From Candidatus Vogelbacteria bacterium RIFOXYD1_FULL_44_32 (GTDB lineage Bacteria > Patescibacteriota > Minisyncoccia > Phycocordibacterales > XYD1-FULL-46-19): a stretch of 35,363 nt of DNA. The translations under genes and the position numbers were made by a program. This document shows, piece after piece, positions 25,448-32,817 of the stretch. Numbering within the stretch: position 1 is the stretch's first letter; each line of letters begins with the position of its first letter. The notes under the pieces were generated by a model, which had not been told where the DNA came from, made no database searches, and worked only from the letters and a program-made list of their open reading frames with translations. The DNA lies in the NCBI GenBank assembly GCA_001823065.1, contig MHTJ01000004.1, positions 2,476-37,838 on the forward strand. Direction: 5' to 3'.

Positions 25448-25722
25448 CTCAACTGGTTAGAGCACCCGCCTGTAGAATACTGCAGCTTTTTGCCTAAAGG
25501 TAGATTGAAACTCTCTGGGATATCGGTGAAGGCTAAGTCTTCTTCCAGAAGATATGCGAATACCGAGGGAACCCAGCACATAATATGTGCTGGGGCGCCG
25601 TAGAGACTAGATACCGGAGCACCTAAGTGAAATATCATAAGGTGAAGATATAGTCCACGCCATTATGAAAGTAGTGGATAAGTGCACGCGGGAGGTTGCC
25701 GGTTCAAGTCCGGTCGACCGCG
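25438..25722 (+). tRNA. tRNA-Asp(GTC), anticodon split by a group I intron
   Basis: Exons 25438-25473 and 25685-25722 join to a 74-nt tRNA. The acceptor GCGGTCG/CGACCGC is perfect, the discriminator is G (an aspartate identity base), D arm GCTC/GAGC, anticodon stem CCCGC/GCGGG, loop CTGTCAC with anticodon GTC, T arm GCCGG-TTCAAGT-CCGGT. The intron lies between anticodon bases 35 and 36. No CCA is encoded. Its first ten bases are also the end of the upstream LAGLIDADG gene. No strong separate promoter is seen; TACAAT at 25418-25423 is a weak candidate. Confidence 0.93.
25474..25684 (+). ncRNA. Group I intron in tRNA-Asp (211 nt)
   Basis: The catalytic core is visible: Q near 25557-25575 (AATACCGAGGGAACCC), R at 25597-25617 (CCGTAGAGACTAGATACCGG) and S at 25644-25656 (GAAGATATAGTCC). 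GACTA (25605-25609) pairs with TAGTC (25651-25655) to form P7. Hairpins CCCAGCACAT/ATGTGCTGGG and ACCT/AGGT fit P6 and P8. The 5' exon ends in U, the intron ends in G, and CTGU can pair with GCAG at 25482-25485 (U:G at the splice site). Its sequence differs clearly from the fMet intron, so the two were probably acquired separately. No ORF inside. Confidence 0.88.
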
Positions 25723-25734
25723 CAAGACCAAAAA
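25706..25734 (+). repeat. Direct repeat, tRNA-Asp 3' end, copy 1
   Basis: These 29 bases cover the last 17 nt of tRNA-Asp and 12 nt beyond. They recur at 25932-25960 with one mismatch (C to T). Period is 226 nt. Confidence 0.85.
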
Positions 25735-25762
25735 GTCACAGATTTTGTCTGTGGCTTTTTGG
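25728..25762 (+). terminator. Terminator after tRNA-Asp
   Basis: CCAAAAAG-t-CACAGA pairs with TCTGTG-g-CTTTTTGG around TTTTG, followed by TTTT. It starts 6 nt after the tRNA. Confidence 0.8.
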
Positions 25763-25931
25763 TTTTAGTCACAGGAAAAAGCAAGCCAGCTACTTGGCTT
25801 GCGCCCGGGTTTGAAAGTCCTTTCGTTGCCGATCACTAGTTAGATGTTTCTGAGGCTTTGGTCGAAAAGTACCAGCGACCGCCCGCCTGTCATCGCCTAA
25901 GGTCTCAGACAATGGCGGACAGGTAGGGGGA

Positions 25932-25960
25932 AAGTCTGGTCGACCGCGCAAGACCAAAAA
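25932..25960 (+). repeat. Direct repeat, tRNA-Asp 3' end, copy 2
   Basis: This copy matches 28 of 29 bases of 25706-25734. The 197 nt between the copies contain hairpins (GCAAGCCA/TGGCTTGC near 25779-25800, and CCTGTC..CGCC/GGCGGACAGG near 25886-25922) and no convincing gene. The layout resembles a pair of attachment sites left around a small or lost insertion at a tRNA 3' end. Confidence 0.75.
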
Positions 25961-25987
25961 CCACCAACGCTCGATTAGCGGTTTTTG
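25955..25987 (+). terminator. Second hairpin, after repeat copy 2
   Basis: CAAAAACC pairs with GGTTTTTG, with an inner GCT/AGC pair, giving a T-rich 3' arm. The hairpin reuses the end of repeat copy 2 as its left arm. Confidence 0.55.
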
Positions 25988-25998
25988 TGATATTGGAT

Positions 25999-26004
25999 TA
26001 GGAT
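25999..26004 (+). promoter_or_regulatory. Possible leaderless -10 box
   Basis: TAGGAT ends 6 nt before the ATG at 26011, the same spacing as at 2111, 20368 and 24761. Confidence 0.35.
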
Positions 26005-26010
26005 AAGGAT

Positions 26011-26676
26011 ATGAAAAACACTCTAATTTTTGCTGGGCTGATTTTAGTTCTTGCAGGAGGCACTGTGTATTTAACATTTCAAAAGAAACCAGCGGAGAAG
26101 CCGGTGGGGGCAGATTTGGTAGCCACTAGCACTAAACCAGATTTTTATTTACCGGACCCACTAGGACCAAAAAAATATACGCACAATAATCCCTATTTTA
26201 CTTTTAATTTTCCAGCTGATTTTAGTTTGACCGAAGGTGGCCGGCCGGGCTTCGAAGACAATTGGAGCACCTTGTCCCAAGCCACCGGCACGGTATACAC
26301 CATTTTGACCTTGCCGCGCTCTTTTCAACCAGGGACTAATTTTTCCGAAGCCACGATTACTTTGGCTGGTAGTACGAGTGCCACCTCGACCTGCACTGAT
26401 TTACCAAATGAGGCCCTGATAAAATCAGGGCCAGTAAATATCGGTGGGGTGCAATTTGAGCGAGCGGAAATAAGCGAGGGGGCGGCTGGTAATTTATATC
26501 AAACTACGGTTTATCGTCGGCTGGTCAATAATATTTGTTTGTCTATCGAGTCGACTATTCACTCGACCAATCTTGGTGTTTATGATCAGGGTACGGTCAA
26601 AGAATTTGATCAATCAAAAATTGCCGATTTATTGTGGTCGGTTATTTCAACCTATAGTTTTAGACAAACAATTTAA
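26011..26676 (+). CDS. Exported or membrane-anchored hypothetical protein
   Basis: This 221-residue protein has an N-terminal hydrophobic segment (about 4-23) and a soluble outer part with no family I recognise. The hydrophobic segment is followed by charged residues and no lipobox, so it may be a membrane anchor. A pair of cysteines (about 130 and 174) may form a disulfide. The pattern YFTFNFPADFSLTEGG resembles small extracytoplasmic beta-rich proteins common in CPR genomes. It overlaps the convergent gene at 26673 by 4 nt. Confidence 0.6.
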   Translation: MKNTLIFAGLILVLAGGTVYLTFQKKPAEKPVGADLVATSTKPDFYLPDPLGPKKYTHNNPYFTFNFPADFSLTEGGRPGFEDNWSTLSQATGTVYTILTLPRSFQPGTNFSEATITLAGSTSATSTCTDLPNEALIKSGPVNIGGVQFERAEISEGAAGNLYQTTVYRRLVNNICLSIESTIHSTNLGVYDQGTVKEFDQSKIADLLWSVISTYSFRQTI

Positions 26677-26915
26677 AGCTTCGAAATTTCCTTCAAGTCT
26701 TTGTCCGGTAGGTAGAGCAGAAGCATGCCTAAAATAACACCAAGAATCCCGGAGAGAAGGTGGTTGCCAGACAAGAAGATAAAATCAAGGCCGTCTAATA
26801 TATACCAGACACCACGCCAAACTAAAACCAGGCCAACAACAACTAAAAAATTGCGAGCAAAATAGCTGGCGAGCGCCGAAGCTTTAGTATCCTTCATATA
26901 AATATATTCTAACAT
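26673..26915 (-). CDS. Small two-helix membrane protein
   Basis: This 80-residue protein has two hydrophobic helices at about 24-44 and 48-69, with a charged C-terminus (PDKDLKEISKL). An alternative ATG at 26897 would remove the first six residues. Which start is used is not clear. I do not recognise the family. It is divergent from the gene at 26968. Confidence 0.55.
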   Translation of the reverse strand: MLEYIYMKDTKASALASYFARNFLVVVGLVLVWRGVWYILDGLDFIFLSGNHLLSGILGVILGMLLLYLPDKDLKEISKL

Positions 26916-26926
26916 AAATAAAAAAT

Positions 26927-26954
26927 CACAAATACATTTACCTGTGTATTTGTG
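26927..26954. promoter_or_regulatory. Palindrome between divergent genes
   Basis: CACAAATACA and TGTATTTGTG form perfect 10-bp arms around 8 nt. The right arm ends one base before a -10-like TAACAT at 26956-26961, which itself sits 6 nt before the ATG at 26968. Its position would suit an operator for the plus-strand gene. Confidence 0.4.
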
Positions 26955-26967
26955 TTAACATTGGTGT

Positions 26968-27537
26968 ATGAACAAAATATTTCTAATAATCTTTTTGCTG
27001 TTTTTAATCATTAGCGCGGGATATTTTGCTTGGCCGCTATGGTCGGCTAAAGAGACTAAACCCCTTGAGGTGACCAATGCCAATCCGATCACTGGACTAG
27101 CTGTAAGGCAAGCCGGTCTGGATCTATTGGGTACTGATTTTGTTGTGCCAGGGGTCAATATTGCCGTTAAATTAGCCACGGATATTATTGATTATAAAGA
27201 AGGAGATAATACCGGCAGTGTTATCTATTTGCCAGAACATACAATAAAGGTGACAGTGGCGGGTAAAGATTATATTGTGGCACCGATTGCGACCAATAAT
27301 GGTGGAACCGGCACTTTTGTCTATTTAGTTTTATTTGAAAAGAATGGCAACCAATTTAAACAAGTCGACGATGAGTTTTTAGGTGACCGCATCAAAATTG
27401 AAAAAGTGGAAACCACTGGCGATAAAATAAGCGCGACGATTTATGACCGCGGGACCGGCGAACCGTATTCTGCCGTGCCCACAGTCCAAAAAACCTTAAC
27501 TTATACTATTGTTGGTGGGGCGCTTAAATTACAATAA
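26968..27537 (+). CDS. Exported hypothetical protein
   Basis: This 189-residue protein has an N-terminal membrane or signal segment (about 4-23) and a mainly beta-strand outer part. I do not recognise a domain. The region about 70-150 (VIYLPEHTIKVTVAGKDY, FVYLVLFEKNGNQF) has alternating strands and glycine turns. It is likely a periphery protein with its own promoter, predicted to be leaderless. Confidence 0.55.
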   Translation: MNKIFLIIFLLFLIISAGYFAWPLWSAKETKPLEVTNANPITGLAVRQAGLDLLGTDFVVPGVNIAVKLATDIIDYKEGDNTGSVIYLPEHTIKVTVAGKDYIVAPIATNNGGTGTFVYLVLFEKNGNQFKQVDDEFLGDRIKIEKVETTGDKISATIYDRGTGEPYSAVPTVQKTLTYTIVGGALKLQ

Positions 27538-27629
27538 ATCCGAAAGAATGGTAGATTTATAATCCTTGAAAAGAACAATAAAAAATAGTAGTATTTTGGG
27601 GTAAGAATTAAGGAATTGTTTTAAAATAA

Positions 27630-27702
27630 GCCATTGTAGCTCAGTCGGTAGAGCACCCCCATGGTAAGGGGGAGGTCTCCGGTTCGATCCCGGACAATGG
27701 CT
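27630..27702 (+). tRNA. tRNA-Thr(GGT)
   Basis: Acceptor GCCATTG/CAATGGC, D arm GCTC/GAGC, anticodon stem CCCCC/GGGGG with loop ATGGTAA (anticodon GGT), T arm TCCGG-TTCGATC-CCGGA, discriminator T. No intron and no encoded CCA. Confidence 0.94.
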
Positions 27703-27760
27703 CAACTACGAAGTTGTAAAAATACTTCATTTTTTTAACTTTTGTCAAAAAGCTAATTAT

Positions 27761-29230
27761 ATGTTAGAAATGGCTCAAATGCTTAATAAAATAAAAAAGC
27801 TGATTATGGCTTCGCGCCGCAATATGATTGGGGCGGTGGTTATTGGGCTGGCGATTTTAGGGACCATTGGCTACCTCATTTTGGGAGGTAATGGTAATGG
27901 GGAAATTGTGGTTGCCACTAAAAGAGATTTAGTGGAAACAGTCAAAATATCCGGGCGCGTGGAGGCGGATATAGTGTCAGATATGGGTTTTCCGGTTAGT
28001 GGGATTGTGCGAACGGTCAAGGTAAAAGCCGGTGATCGGGTCTGGGCTGGCCAACAACTAGCGGTTCTTGATCTTGGTACCCTTTATGCCGACTTACGTT
28101 CGGCCCGGGCTGAGGTCGCGATCAAGCGAGCGGAGCTGGCTAACCTTCAAATTGATTTAACCGCTGTCAAAAGACAACAAGACACTTTGGTGGAAAGCGC
28201 TTATCGAACTTTACTGTCGGCTAGTCTCGAAGCAGAACCAGCGAGCGCTAGCTACACCCAAACACCACCGACTATCACGGGGACCTATTTTGGGGCGGAA
28301 GGAACTTATAAAATAATTATTGACCGCAATTCTTCTGGTGGCGCTAATGGTATAAAACTTCGGACTTTTGGTGTGGAAAAAACAGAGCAGATAGAAGTTA
28401 GTGATACTACGGCGACCGCGCTTGGGACCAAAGGTCTTTATATTTCTTTCGCCGATGATTTAACTGATTATGCTAATACTACTTGGTATGTGACTTTACC
28501 TAATCCTAAAAGCAGTGTTTATGCTACCAATCGCAATACTTATGAAGAAGCAATACGTGAGCGAAGTGCGGCTCTTTCCTCGGCCGAAGCTAATTTACGT
28601 CAGGGGGTGGGGGGCGATTCTATTGCCAAAGCTCAACTAGAAAAAACCGAAGCTGAAGTGGCGCGGATTTCTGCTGAGATTGGCCAGCGGGTTTTGGTTG
28701 CGCCATTTGCCGGGGTAGTGACAGTGGTCAATATTGACCCAGGTGAATCGGCCTCAGCCAATACAACAGCGCTTGCTATGATTTCCGCCGGTGAGTTGGG
28801 AGTAAAAGTTGATTTACCGGAAATAGATAGTATTAAAGTAAATATTGGTGACCTGGCCACTGTCACTATCGACGCACTCGATAGCGAACTGGCTCTACCA
28901 GCCAAAGTGGTGGCGGTCAATCGGGCCGAAACTATGGTTGACGGGGTGCCAGTCTATGAAGCACGTCTGGCTTTGACGGCTAAAAATGCCACCATCGCTT
29001 CTGGGATGACCGCCGATGTTACTATCACTACTGGCAAAAAAGACGGGGTGCTCTCTCTACCAGCGCGGGCAATCCGCTATCGGACGAGTGGCACTCCTTA
29101 TATCCTCACCATTTCTCGCGGGGGAAAGCAGATTGATAAAGAAGTTGCCCTTGGTTTGCGTAGCACCGATGGTTATATTGAAATAAAGGCCGGGGTGGTG
29201 GCAGGGGAACAAGTGCTAGTCGCCAAGTAA
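27761..29230 (+). CDS. MacA-like periplasmic adaptor (HlyD/RND family)
   Basis: This 489-residue protein is an adaptor of the HlyD/MacA family, which bridges an ABC permease to the outside. It has one N-terminal membrane helix (about 24-42), a lipoyl/barrel-sandwich half at about 55-105 (VSGIVRTVKVKAGDRVWAG), a coiled-coil hairpin split around an inserted region (about 105-300) and the second lipoyl half VAPFAGVVTVVNIDPGESA. A beta-barrel and a membrane-proximal domain follow. The region 155-250 is a beta-rich insertion in the hairpin. Later ATGs at 27770 and 27779 could be starts. It is 4 nt before the permease gene. Confidence 0.9.
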   Translation: MLEMAQMLNKIKKLIMASRRNMIGAVVIGLAILGTIGYLILGGNGNGEIVVATKRDLVETVKISGRVEADIVSDMGFPVSGIVRTVKVKAGDRVWAGQQLAVLDLGTLYADLRSARAEVAIKRAELANLQIDLTAVKRQQDTLVESAYRTLLSASLEAEPASASYTQTPPTITGTYFGAEGTYKIIIDRNSSGGANGIKLRTFGVEKTEQIEVSDTTATALGTKGLYISFADDLTDYANTTWYVTLPNPKSSVYATNRNTYEEAIRERSAALSSAEANLRQGVGGDSIAKAQLEKTEAEVARISAEIGQRVLVAPFAGVVTVVNIDPGESASANTTALAMISAGELGVKVDLPEIDSIKVNIGDLATVTIDALDSELALPAKVVAVNRAETMVDGVPVYEARLALTAKNATIASGMTADVTITTGKKDGVLSLPARAIRYRTSGTPYILTISRGGKQIDKEVALGLRSTDGYIEIKAGVVAGEQVLVAK

Positions 29231-29234
29231 AAAA

Positions 29235-30485
29235 ATGTTTGGTCAGACTCTAAAAGTAGCTTGGTTTCTCGGGTTACGGCAAGTTAGGCACGCTAGTGTT
29301 TGGACGACCGTCCTGATTATTTTTGTGATGATGCTGACTTTTCTAAACCTGGTGGTAGTTACTGGTATTTTGGTGGGCTTGATTGAGGGTTCGGTCAAGG
29401 CCTATCGTGACCAGTACACGGGTGATATTTTAATTACCACTCCGACTGGCGAGGAGTTTATCGAGCGGAGTAATGAGCTTTTGTCTATCCTCGGTACTCT
29501 GCCGACCGTGGCCGGCTATTCGGCCCGCTATACCGAAGGGGGTACCGTCGAGGCCAACTATCGCACTCGGCGTGACCCACAAGAACTGCGCGATTTGGTT
29601 TCTAGCCGGGTGACAGGGATTGACCCAATTAAAGAAGACGCGGTCACTGGGTTGTCACGCTTTGTGGTAGAGGGTGAATATTTAGCGCCGGGTGATGAAG
29701 GTTATATTTTAATTGGGGCCAATTTGTTGCACCAGTATGCCCCAGACTTTGGCGAGGGTTTTGATACAATTGCTGATGTTTACCCTGGAACTAGAGTGCG
29801 ACTAAAAGTTGGCGACAAAACCAAAGAATATATAGTGAAAGGGATTATTGATTCTAAAGTCGACGAAACTTCGCGCCGGATTTTTATGGGGGAACCAGAT
29901 TTTCTCCGTTTTGTGGGGCGGACAAGTTTAAATGTCAATGAAGTAGCAATTGTGGCCAAAGTGGGGACCGACCCCCAGCTGATAAAAAGTGGTTTACTGG
30001 GAAGTGGAGTAGGTGAATACAGTGTAGTGCGGTTGTCGCGCGAGGGTTTGCCCCAAGCGCTCGAGGATATTATTTCTACTTTCCGTTTTTTGGGTAATAT
30101 CATTAGTTCGATTGGTTTGGTGGTGGCTTCCATTACGGTTTTTATTGTGGTGTTTGTCAATGCGATTACTCGGCGCAAGTACATTGGTATTTTGAAGGGG
30201 ATTGGGATTGAGGCTTTAGCTATTGAACTATCTTATGTTTTTCAATCTTTATTTTATGCGCTGGTTGGTTCGACACTCGCGATTGGTTTAATTTATGGCG
30301 TGTTGGTGCCGTGGTTTTCGGCTCATCCACTCGATTTTCCTTTTTCCGATGGGATTTTGGTGGCGCCAGTTTTGGGGACAGTTATTCGTTTGTTAATTTT
30401 AATTGTCGCCACTGTTATTGCTGGTTATATTCCCGCTTGGCTGATTATTAAGAAAAATACGCTCGACTCGATTTTGGGGCGCTAA
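29235..30485 (+). CDS. MacB-like ABC transporter permease
   Basis: This 416-residue protein has a first membrane helix (about 22-45), a large extracytoplasmic domain (about 50-275) and three further helices near the C-terminus (about 285-310, 335-360, 380-405). This is the FtsX/MacB type-VII ABC permease layout, but without a fused ATPase. The C-terminal helices show the FtsX-like GILKGIGI signature. It lies between an adaptor and an ATPase gene with short gaps (4 nt each), so the three form one exporter. The cargo is unknown; peptides, lipids or antimicrobials are possible. Confidence 0.88.
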   Translation: MFGQTLKVAWFLGLRQVRHASVWTTVLIIFVMMLTFLNLVVVTGILVGLIEGSVKAYRDQYTGDILITTPTGEEFIERSNELLSILGTLPTVAGYSARYTEGGTVEANYRTRRDPQELRDLVSSRVTGIDPIKEDAVTGLSRFVVEGEYLAPGDEGYILIGANLLHQYAPDFGEGFDTIADVYPGTRVRLKVGDKTKEYIVKGIIDSKVDETSRRIFMGEPDFLRFVGRTSLNVNEVAIVAKVGTDPQLIKSGLLGSGVGEYSVVRLSREGLPQALEDIISTFRFLGNIISSIGLVVASITVFIVVFVNAITRRKYIGILKGIGIEALAIELSYVFQSLFYALVGSTLAIGLIYGVLVPWFSAHPLDFPFSDGILVAPVLGTVIRLLILIVATVIAGYIPAWLIIKKNTLDSILGR

Positions 30486-30489
30486 ATAT

Positions 30490-31176
30490 ATGATTGAAAT
30501 AAAAAAATTAAACAAAAGTTACGAGTCGGGTGATGTAATGACTAGAGTTTTACAAGAGATAGATTTGGCCGTGCCTAGTGGTGAATTTTTGGCGATTATG
30601 GGCAAATCAGGGGCGGGTAAATCGACCTTGTTGTATCAAATGAGTTTGCTTGATACGCCGAGTAGTGGTGAAGTAATTATCGATGGAGTGGACACGGCCA
30701 AGCTGACGGAAAAAGAGCGGACCAGTTTTCGGCTCAACCGCCTAGGTTATATTTTTCAAGATTATGCCCTGATGCCCGACCTGACGGCACTGGAAAATGT
30801 GCTTGTGCCACTGATGATGCTGGGTATTCAAAATAGCGAGGCTAAAACTCTGGCGGTGGAGGCACTCGAGGCGGTGGGGCTAGCGCACCGGCATAACAAC
30901 CGCCCGAGCCAGCTGTCGGGGGGTGAGCAACAGCGGGTCTCAATTGCGCGGGCGATTGCCCACAAGCCGGATATTTTATTTGCTGATGAACCAACGGCCA
31001 ATCTCGACAGTGTCTCGGGCCAAGCGGTACTCGAGGTTATTCGTCGTCTCCACTTACAAGATAAACAGACTATTGTGATGGTAACCCACGAGCTCGAATA
31101 TGCCGAAGCGGCTGACCGGGTGATATATCTCGAAGACGGGCAGATTAGTCGGGAACAACTACGACCAAACCCTTAG
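30490..31176 (+). CDS. ABC transporter ATPase of the MacB/LolD type
   Basis: This 228-residue ATPase has Walker A GKSGAGKSTLL with K44, Q loop at FQDY, ABC signature LSGGEQQRVSIARA, Walker B ILFADEPTANLD and the switch histidine in VTHE. Length fits a stand-alone LolD/MacB-type nucleotide-binding subunit. It is the last gene of the adaptor-permease-ATPase run and is followed by tRNA-Thr. Confidence 0.93.
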   Translation: MIEIKKLNKSYESGDVMTRVLQEIDLAVPSGEFLAIMGKSGAGKSTLLYQMSLLDTPSSGEVIIDGVDTAKLTEKERTSFRLNRLGYIFQDYALMPDLTALENVLVPLMMLGIQNSEAKTLAVEALEAVGLAHRHNNRPSQLSGGEQQRVSIARAIAHKPDILFADEPTANLDSVSGQAVLEVIRRLHLQDKQTIVMVTHELEYAEAADRVIYLEDGQISREQLRPNP

Positions 31177-31233
31177 CCCTCATTTAGGTTTTTTAATCAT
31201 TTATTTTCTGTTAGGATTATTTTAGCTGACAAA

Positions 31234-31306
31234 GCCACCTTAGCTCAGTTGGTAGAGCATCTCACTCGTAACGAGAAGGTCCGCAGTTCGATCCTGCGAG
31301 GTGGCT
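31234..31306 (+). tRNA. tRNA-Thr(CGT)
   Basis: Acceptor GCCACCT/AGGTGGC, D arm GCTC/GAGC, anticodon stem TCTCA/CGAGA (one A:C mismatch next to the loop), loop CTCGTAA with anticodon CGT, T arm CGCAG-TTCGATC-CTGCG, discriminator T. No intron. Confidence 0.93.
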
Positions 31307-31341
31307 CATTATTAGAAAATTTATTAATCAGATAAATAAAA

Positions 31342-31842
31342 ATGAAAAAAATTATTATTCTTGTCTTGGTCGCTCTTTTATTTGGAGGAGCAATATATTT
31401 TTTTAGTATAAAAAATATTGATGTAGTAGAAAATACTGTTGATACTTTTGTTAGTGAAAAAATTGCTAATAATGATGGGATTATTGTCATTTCCCCTAAA
31501 CCGAATGACACAGTAAAACTTCCAATTACCATTGAGGGATACTTAACTAATCAAACCAAGTCTGGACTCTGGCGAGCATTTGAAGGTGAGGCTGGGGTGG
31601 TAAAATTATATGACGCTAATGACAAACAAATAGCTGAAGCGTTACCCCTAACGGTAATTGAACCAGATTGGATGGAGAGATCATTAAATTCTCAATCGGT
31701 GCACTTTAAGGTTTTGATTGGTGATAGACAATATATGTCATACCTTGAAACTGAAACAGGAAAAATTGTGATTGAAAATAAAGGGATTAAAGATGGGGAC
31801 GCGTTATCACAAATAGAAATACCAATAATATTTAACAAATAG
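31342..31842 (+). CDS. Exported protein with Gmad2-like Ig domain
   Basis: This 166-residue protein has an N-terminal membrane or signal helix (about 4-22) and a C-terminal domain that resembles Gmad2 immunoglobulin-like domains: IVISPKPNDTVKLPITIEGY, FEGEAGVVKLYDANDKQI and HFKVLIG. Gmad2 domains occur in spore-germination and other surface proteins. Here there is no sporulation context, so it is probably a general surface domain. It is 27 nt upstream of prfB. Confidence 0.65.
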   Translation: MKKIIILVLVALLFGGAIYFFSIKNIDVVENTVDTFVSEKIANNDGIIVISPKPNDTVKLPITIEGYLTNQTKSGLWRAFEGEAGVVKLYDANDKQIAEALPLTVIEPDWMERSLNSQSVHFKVLIGDRQYMSYLETETGKIVIENKGIKDGDALSQIEIPIIFNK

Positions 31843-31869
31843 TAGAATATTATTGGCTTTTATAAATTT

Positions 31870-32748
31870 ATGCCCGACGAACTAAAGGCAAAAATTGCTG
31901 ATCTGGAAGCTCAAATGCAAGGGGCCGTTTTTTGGGCGGACAAGGACAAGGCGCAGGCAATAGTAAAAGAATATCAAGAACTTAAAGAAGAACTAGAATC
32001 GGGTGGGACCGGTAAATATGATAAATTAAATGCGGTCATTACTGTATTTGCTGGGGCCGGCGGTGATGATGCAGAAGATTGGGCCAAGATGTTGTTTGAA
32101 ATGTATCGTAAATGGGCCGAGCAACAGGGGTATGGTTTGCAAACTTTGACCGAAAATCAAAATAACCAGGGTGGCTATCGTAATATTGCTTTTAAAATTA
32201 GCGCCAAAAATGCTTACGGACTGCTAAAAAATGAATCTGGTGTTCACCGGCTAGTGCGGATTTCGCCTTTCAATGCTGGGGGCAAACGGCAAACTTCTTT
32301 TGCCCTAGTGGAAGTGATACCCGAGTTTACTAATCCGAAAACTATCAATATCCCCGACGACGACCTAAAAATTGAATTTACTCGCTCTTCTGGCCCAGGG
32401 GGACAGAATGTTAATAAACGGGAAACCGCGGTGCGAATTACTCATTTGCCGACTGGTCTCGTCGCCAGTTCTGATGTCGAGCGGACCCAAGAAGCCAATC
32501 GTCGGTTGGCGTTGGTACTACTTGAAGGTAAGGTTTACAAAAAAACAACCACTGACCAGCAAAAATCAGAACAAGGAATGTATGTATCTAAAACTACCGA
32601 CAATGAGTGGGGCAGTCAGATTCGCTCCTATGTTTTACACCCTTATAAACTGGTCAAAGACCACCGCACTGATTTTGAAACTTCTAGTGCCGAAGCAGTA
32701 CTCGCTGGGGATATCGAAGGGTTTTTAGAGGCTGAACAGACTTTATAA
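31870..32748 (+). CDS. prfB: Peptide chain release factor 2, short N-terminal domain
   Basis: RF2 ends translation at UAA and UGA. The codon-reading motif SPF is at residues 132-134 and the catalytic GGQ at 177-179 (GPGGQNVNKRETAV). Compared with E. coli RF2 (SPF at 205-207, GGQ at 250-252), both motifs come 73 residues earlier, so the loss is all in N-terminal domain 1. An in-frame TAG lies eight codons upstream, so no longer start exists. There is no UGA programmed frameshift. Genes here end in UGA, which agrees with an active RF2. Confidence 0.95.
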   Translation: MPDELKAKIADLEAQMQGAVFWADKDKAQAIVKEYQELKEELESGGTGKYDKLNAVITVFAGAGGDDAEDWAKMLFEMYRKWAEQQGYGLQTLTENQNNQGGYRNIAFKISAKNAYGLLKNESGVHRLVRISPFNAGGKRQTSFALVEVIPEFTNPKTINIPDDDLKIEFTRSSGPGGQNVNKRETAVRITHLPTGLVASSDVERTQEANRRLALVLLEGKVYKKTTTDQQKSEQGMYVSKTTDNEWGSQIRSYVLHPYKLVKDHRTDFETSSAEAVLAGDIEGFLEAEQTL

Positions 32749-32777
32749 TGGCATTTCGTTCATTTCTAAAATTGAGT

Positions 32778-32783
32778 TATACT
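32778..32783 (+). promoter_or_regulatory. -10 box before ftsE
   Basis: TATACT lies 34 nt before the ftsE ATG, predicting a leader of about 28 nt. The leader holds repeated CATACT/ATACT units (32779-32804), the meaning of which is unclear. Confidence 0.45.
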
Positions 32784-32817
32784 AAATACAGCATACTTCA
32801 TACTGAATGCTAATTTT

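Noticed and set aside
25881-25922. CCCGCCTGTCA, identical to the joined tRNA-Asp exons, as a second intron-less tRNA-Asp
   Set aside because: The flanks do not fold as a tRNA and the bases belong to a CCTGTC..GGCGGACAGG palindrome; the match is probably chance.
25790-26077. Minus-strand frame of 95 codons after tRNA-Asp
   Set aside because: It runs through hairpins and the tRNA-tail repeat and overlaps the start of the gene at 26011; no protein pattern.
31840-31900. Programmed UGA frameshift at the start of prfB
   Set aside because: No slippery CUU-UGA site and no coding segment upstream; an in-frame TAG precedes the start.
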